From Kingella oralis (lineage in GTDB: Bacteria; Pseudomonadota; Gammaproteobacteria; Burkholderiales; Neisseriaceae), in contig CAJPSG010000095.1 in the NCBI GenBank assembly GCA_905373195.1, positions 1-5,447 of the forward strand: a stretch of DNA of 5,447 nt, in the 5' to 3' direction. Made by a program: the position numbers and the translations under genes. The notes below the pieces were generated by a model. It saw nothing but the letters and a program-made list of their open reading frames with translations, was not told the origin of the DNA and did not search any database. Shown piece after piece: positions 4,503-5,447 of the stretch (its first letter is position 1; each line of letters starts with the position of its first letter).

Positions 4503-5417
4503 ATGATTATCCGCAAAAAAACCAACACTCTCGCCCTGCTGTTCGCATGGCGCGGCACCATCTTCCCCAAAGTCCTGCCCGCCATGCTGCTGCTGTCGAG
4601 CGTGTCGCTCTTGCTGGGCATCGGCGCGCACAACCATTGGTTTCACCTGCCCACCCCGCCCGTGGTCGGCTTCACCATCTTCGGCATCGTCCTCTCCCTA
4701 TTTCTCGGCTTTCGCAACAACGCCAGCTACGACCGCTGGTGGGAAGGGCGCAAACTCTGGGGGCAGCTTATCGCCACCCAACGCCACCTTATCCGCGAAA
4801 GCCAAATCCTGCCCAACGCCCGCCGCGAGCTCATCCTGCGCCAAGTCATCGTGTTCACCCACCTACTGCGCGACCGCCTGCGCTACCAAACCGCCCACCC
4901 CGAGCTATTCCTAGAATACGGGCAAATGCAAGCCGACCAAATCGAAGCCTTCGCCACCCACATCAACCCGCCGCAATACGCCCTAGAACACATCCAATAC
5001 GACCTCATCCAAGCCCACCGCCAACAAGAAATCAGCGACATCACCTACACCCATCTCTCCGCCCACATCAACACGCTGGGCATGATACAAGCAGGGTGCG
5101 ATCGCATCGCCAGTACCCCCGTGCCCTTCGCCTATTCCGTGCTGCTGCACCGCGCCATCCACAGCTTCTGCATTATGCTCCCATTCGGATTGGAAGCCGC
5201 GCTCGGGCTGTGGACACCGCTGATGGTGGCATGGCTGGTGTATATGTTCCTTGGGCTAGACGTACTCAGCGGGCAGTTAGAAGACCCATTCGGGCGACAA
5301 GACAACAACCTGCCGCTGGATTCGCTCGTGCGCCTCGTAGAACGCGAAATCCTCACCGCGCTCAACGTCGCCCAACTGCCCCCTGCATGGCAACCGCAAA
5401 ACGGCAATTTGACCTAA
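4503..5417 (+). CDS. Bestrophin-family ion channel (YneE/UPF0187 type)
   Basis: Inner-membrane channel protein of the bestrophin family, which forms pentamers. From ATG 4503 it has 304 residues, the length I recall for E. coli YneE. Hydrophobic segments lie near residues 20-41, 53-70, 217-235 and 237-255. Family signatures are FRNNASYDRWWEGR (70-83), GCDRIASTPVPFAY (198-211) and EDPFG...NNLPLD (260-273). The pore-neck positions I62, L66 and F70 match I62, I66 and F70 of Klebsiella KpBest as I recall them; that channel passes cations, unlike the animal chloride channels. The acidic calcium clasp of animal bestrophins is not obvious. The frame is open back to a TTG at 4386, but those 39 residues run through both DUS and look non-coding. 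ATG 4503 has no Shine-Dalgarno site; its leader is C/A-rich. No cofactor gene is adjacent. Physiological role is unknown. Confidence 0.88.
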   Translation: MIIRKKTNTLALLFAWRGTIFPKVLPAMLLLSSVSLLLGIGAHNHWFHLPTPPVVGFTIFGIVLSLFLGFRNNASYDRWWEGRKLWGQLIATQRHLIRESQILPNARRELILRQVIVFTHLLRDRLRYQTAHPELFLEYGQMQADQIEAFATHINPPQYALEHIQYDLIQAHRQQEISDITYTHLSAHINTLGMIQAGCDRIASTPVPFAYSVLLHRAIHSFCIMLPFGLEAALGLWTPLMVAWLVYMFLGLDVLSGQLEDPFGRQDNNLPLDSLVRLVEREILTALNVAQLPPAWQPQNGNLT

Positions 5418-5431
5418 TCTTGCTCACAATC

Positions 5432-5443
5432 AGGCAGCCTGAA
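5432..5443 (+). repeat. DNA uptake sequence after the bestrophin gene
   Basis: Exact 12-mer 14 bases past the bestrophin stop codon, followed by AAAACA at the window edge. By analogy with the other gaps it may be the left arm of a DUS-pair terminator whose second half lies outside the window. Confidence 0.88.
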
Positions 5444-5447
5444 AACA

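Overview
The window looks like a piece of a chromosome from the family Neisseriaceae, most likely a Kingella-like oral species. The main evidence is the 12-mer AGGCAGCCTGAA, present as 15 exact copies (8 on the + strand, 7 on the - strand) plus several near copies. This has the form of a DNA uptake sequence (DUS) and matches, from memory, the dialect assigned to Kingella; meningococci and gonococci use a GCCGTCTGAA core instead. Base composition is moderately GC-rich. The species cannot be fixed from the sequence alone.

Layout. Positions 1-159 hold no gene, only a short hairpin and two inverted DUS pairs lying downstream of the first gene. A - strand gene (160-1107) encodes a class 1A, fumarate-type dihydroorotate dehydrogenase. 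A divergent intergenic region (1108-1303) with three exact DUS separates it from a + strand gene (preferred start 1304, end 3526) for a large YccS/FUSC-family inner-membrane protein. Its stop codon lies inside a DUS. A gene-free stretch (3528-3890) contains three degenerate copies of a small hairpin repeat, more DUS, and a plausible sigma-70 promoter. The promoter leads into a small uncharacterised membrane-anchored protein (3891-4259) with a His/Lys/Arg-rich tail. A further DUS-rich gap (4260-4502) precedes a bestrophin-family channel (start 4503, end 5417), and a last DUS lies at the window edge.

How the genes fit together. There is no clear operon: each + strand gene is separated from the next by 240-360 bases of repeats. 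pyrD serves pyrimidine synthesis. The other three genes encode membrane proteins: a putative exporter-like protein, an unknown anchored protein and an ion channel. Nothing in the sequence ties them into one pathway. No phage, IS, CRISPR, tRNA or rRNA was seen.

The points most worth a second look are the class 1A enzyme in a betaproteobacterium, the DUS copies that double as other signals (stop codon, promoter spacer, hairpin arms), and the three-copy hairpin repeat after yccS. I do not see convincing evidence for a wholly new multi-gene system.
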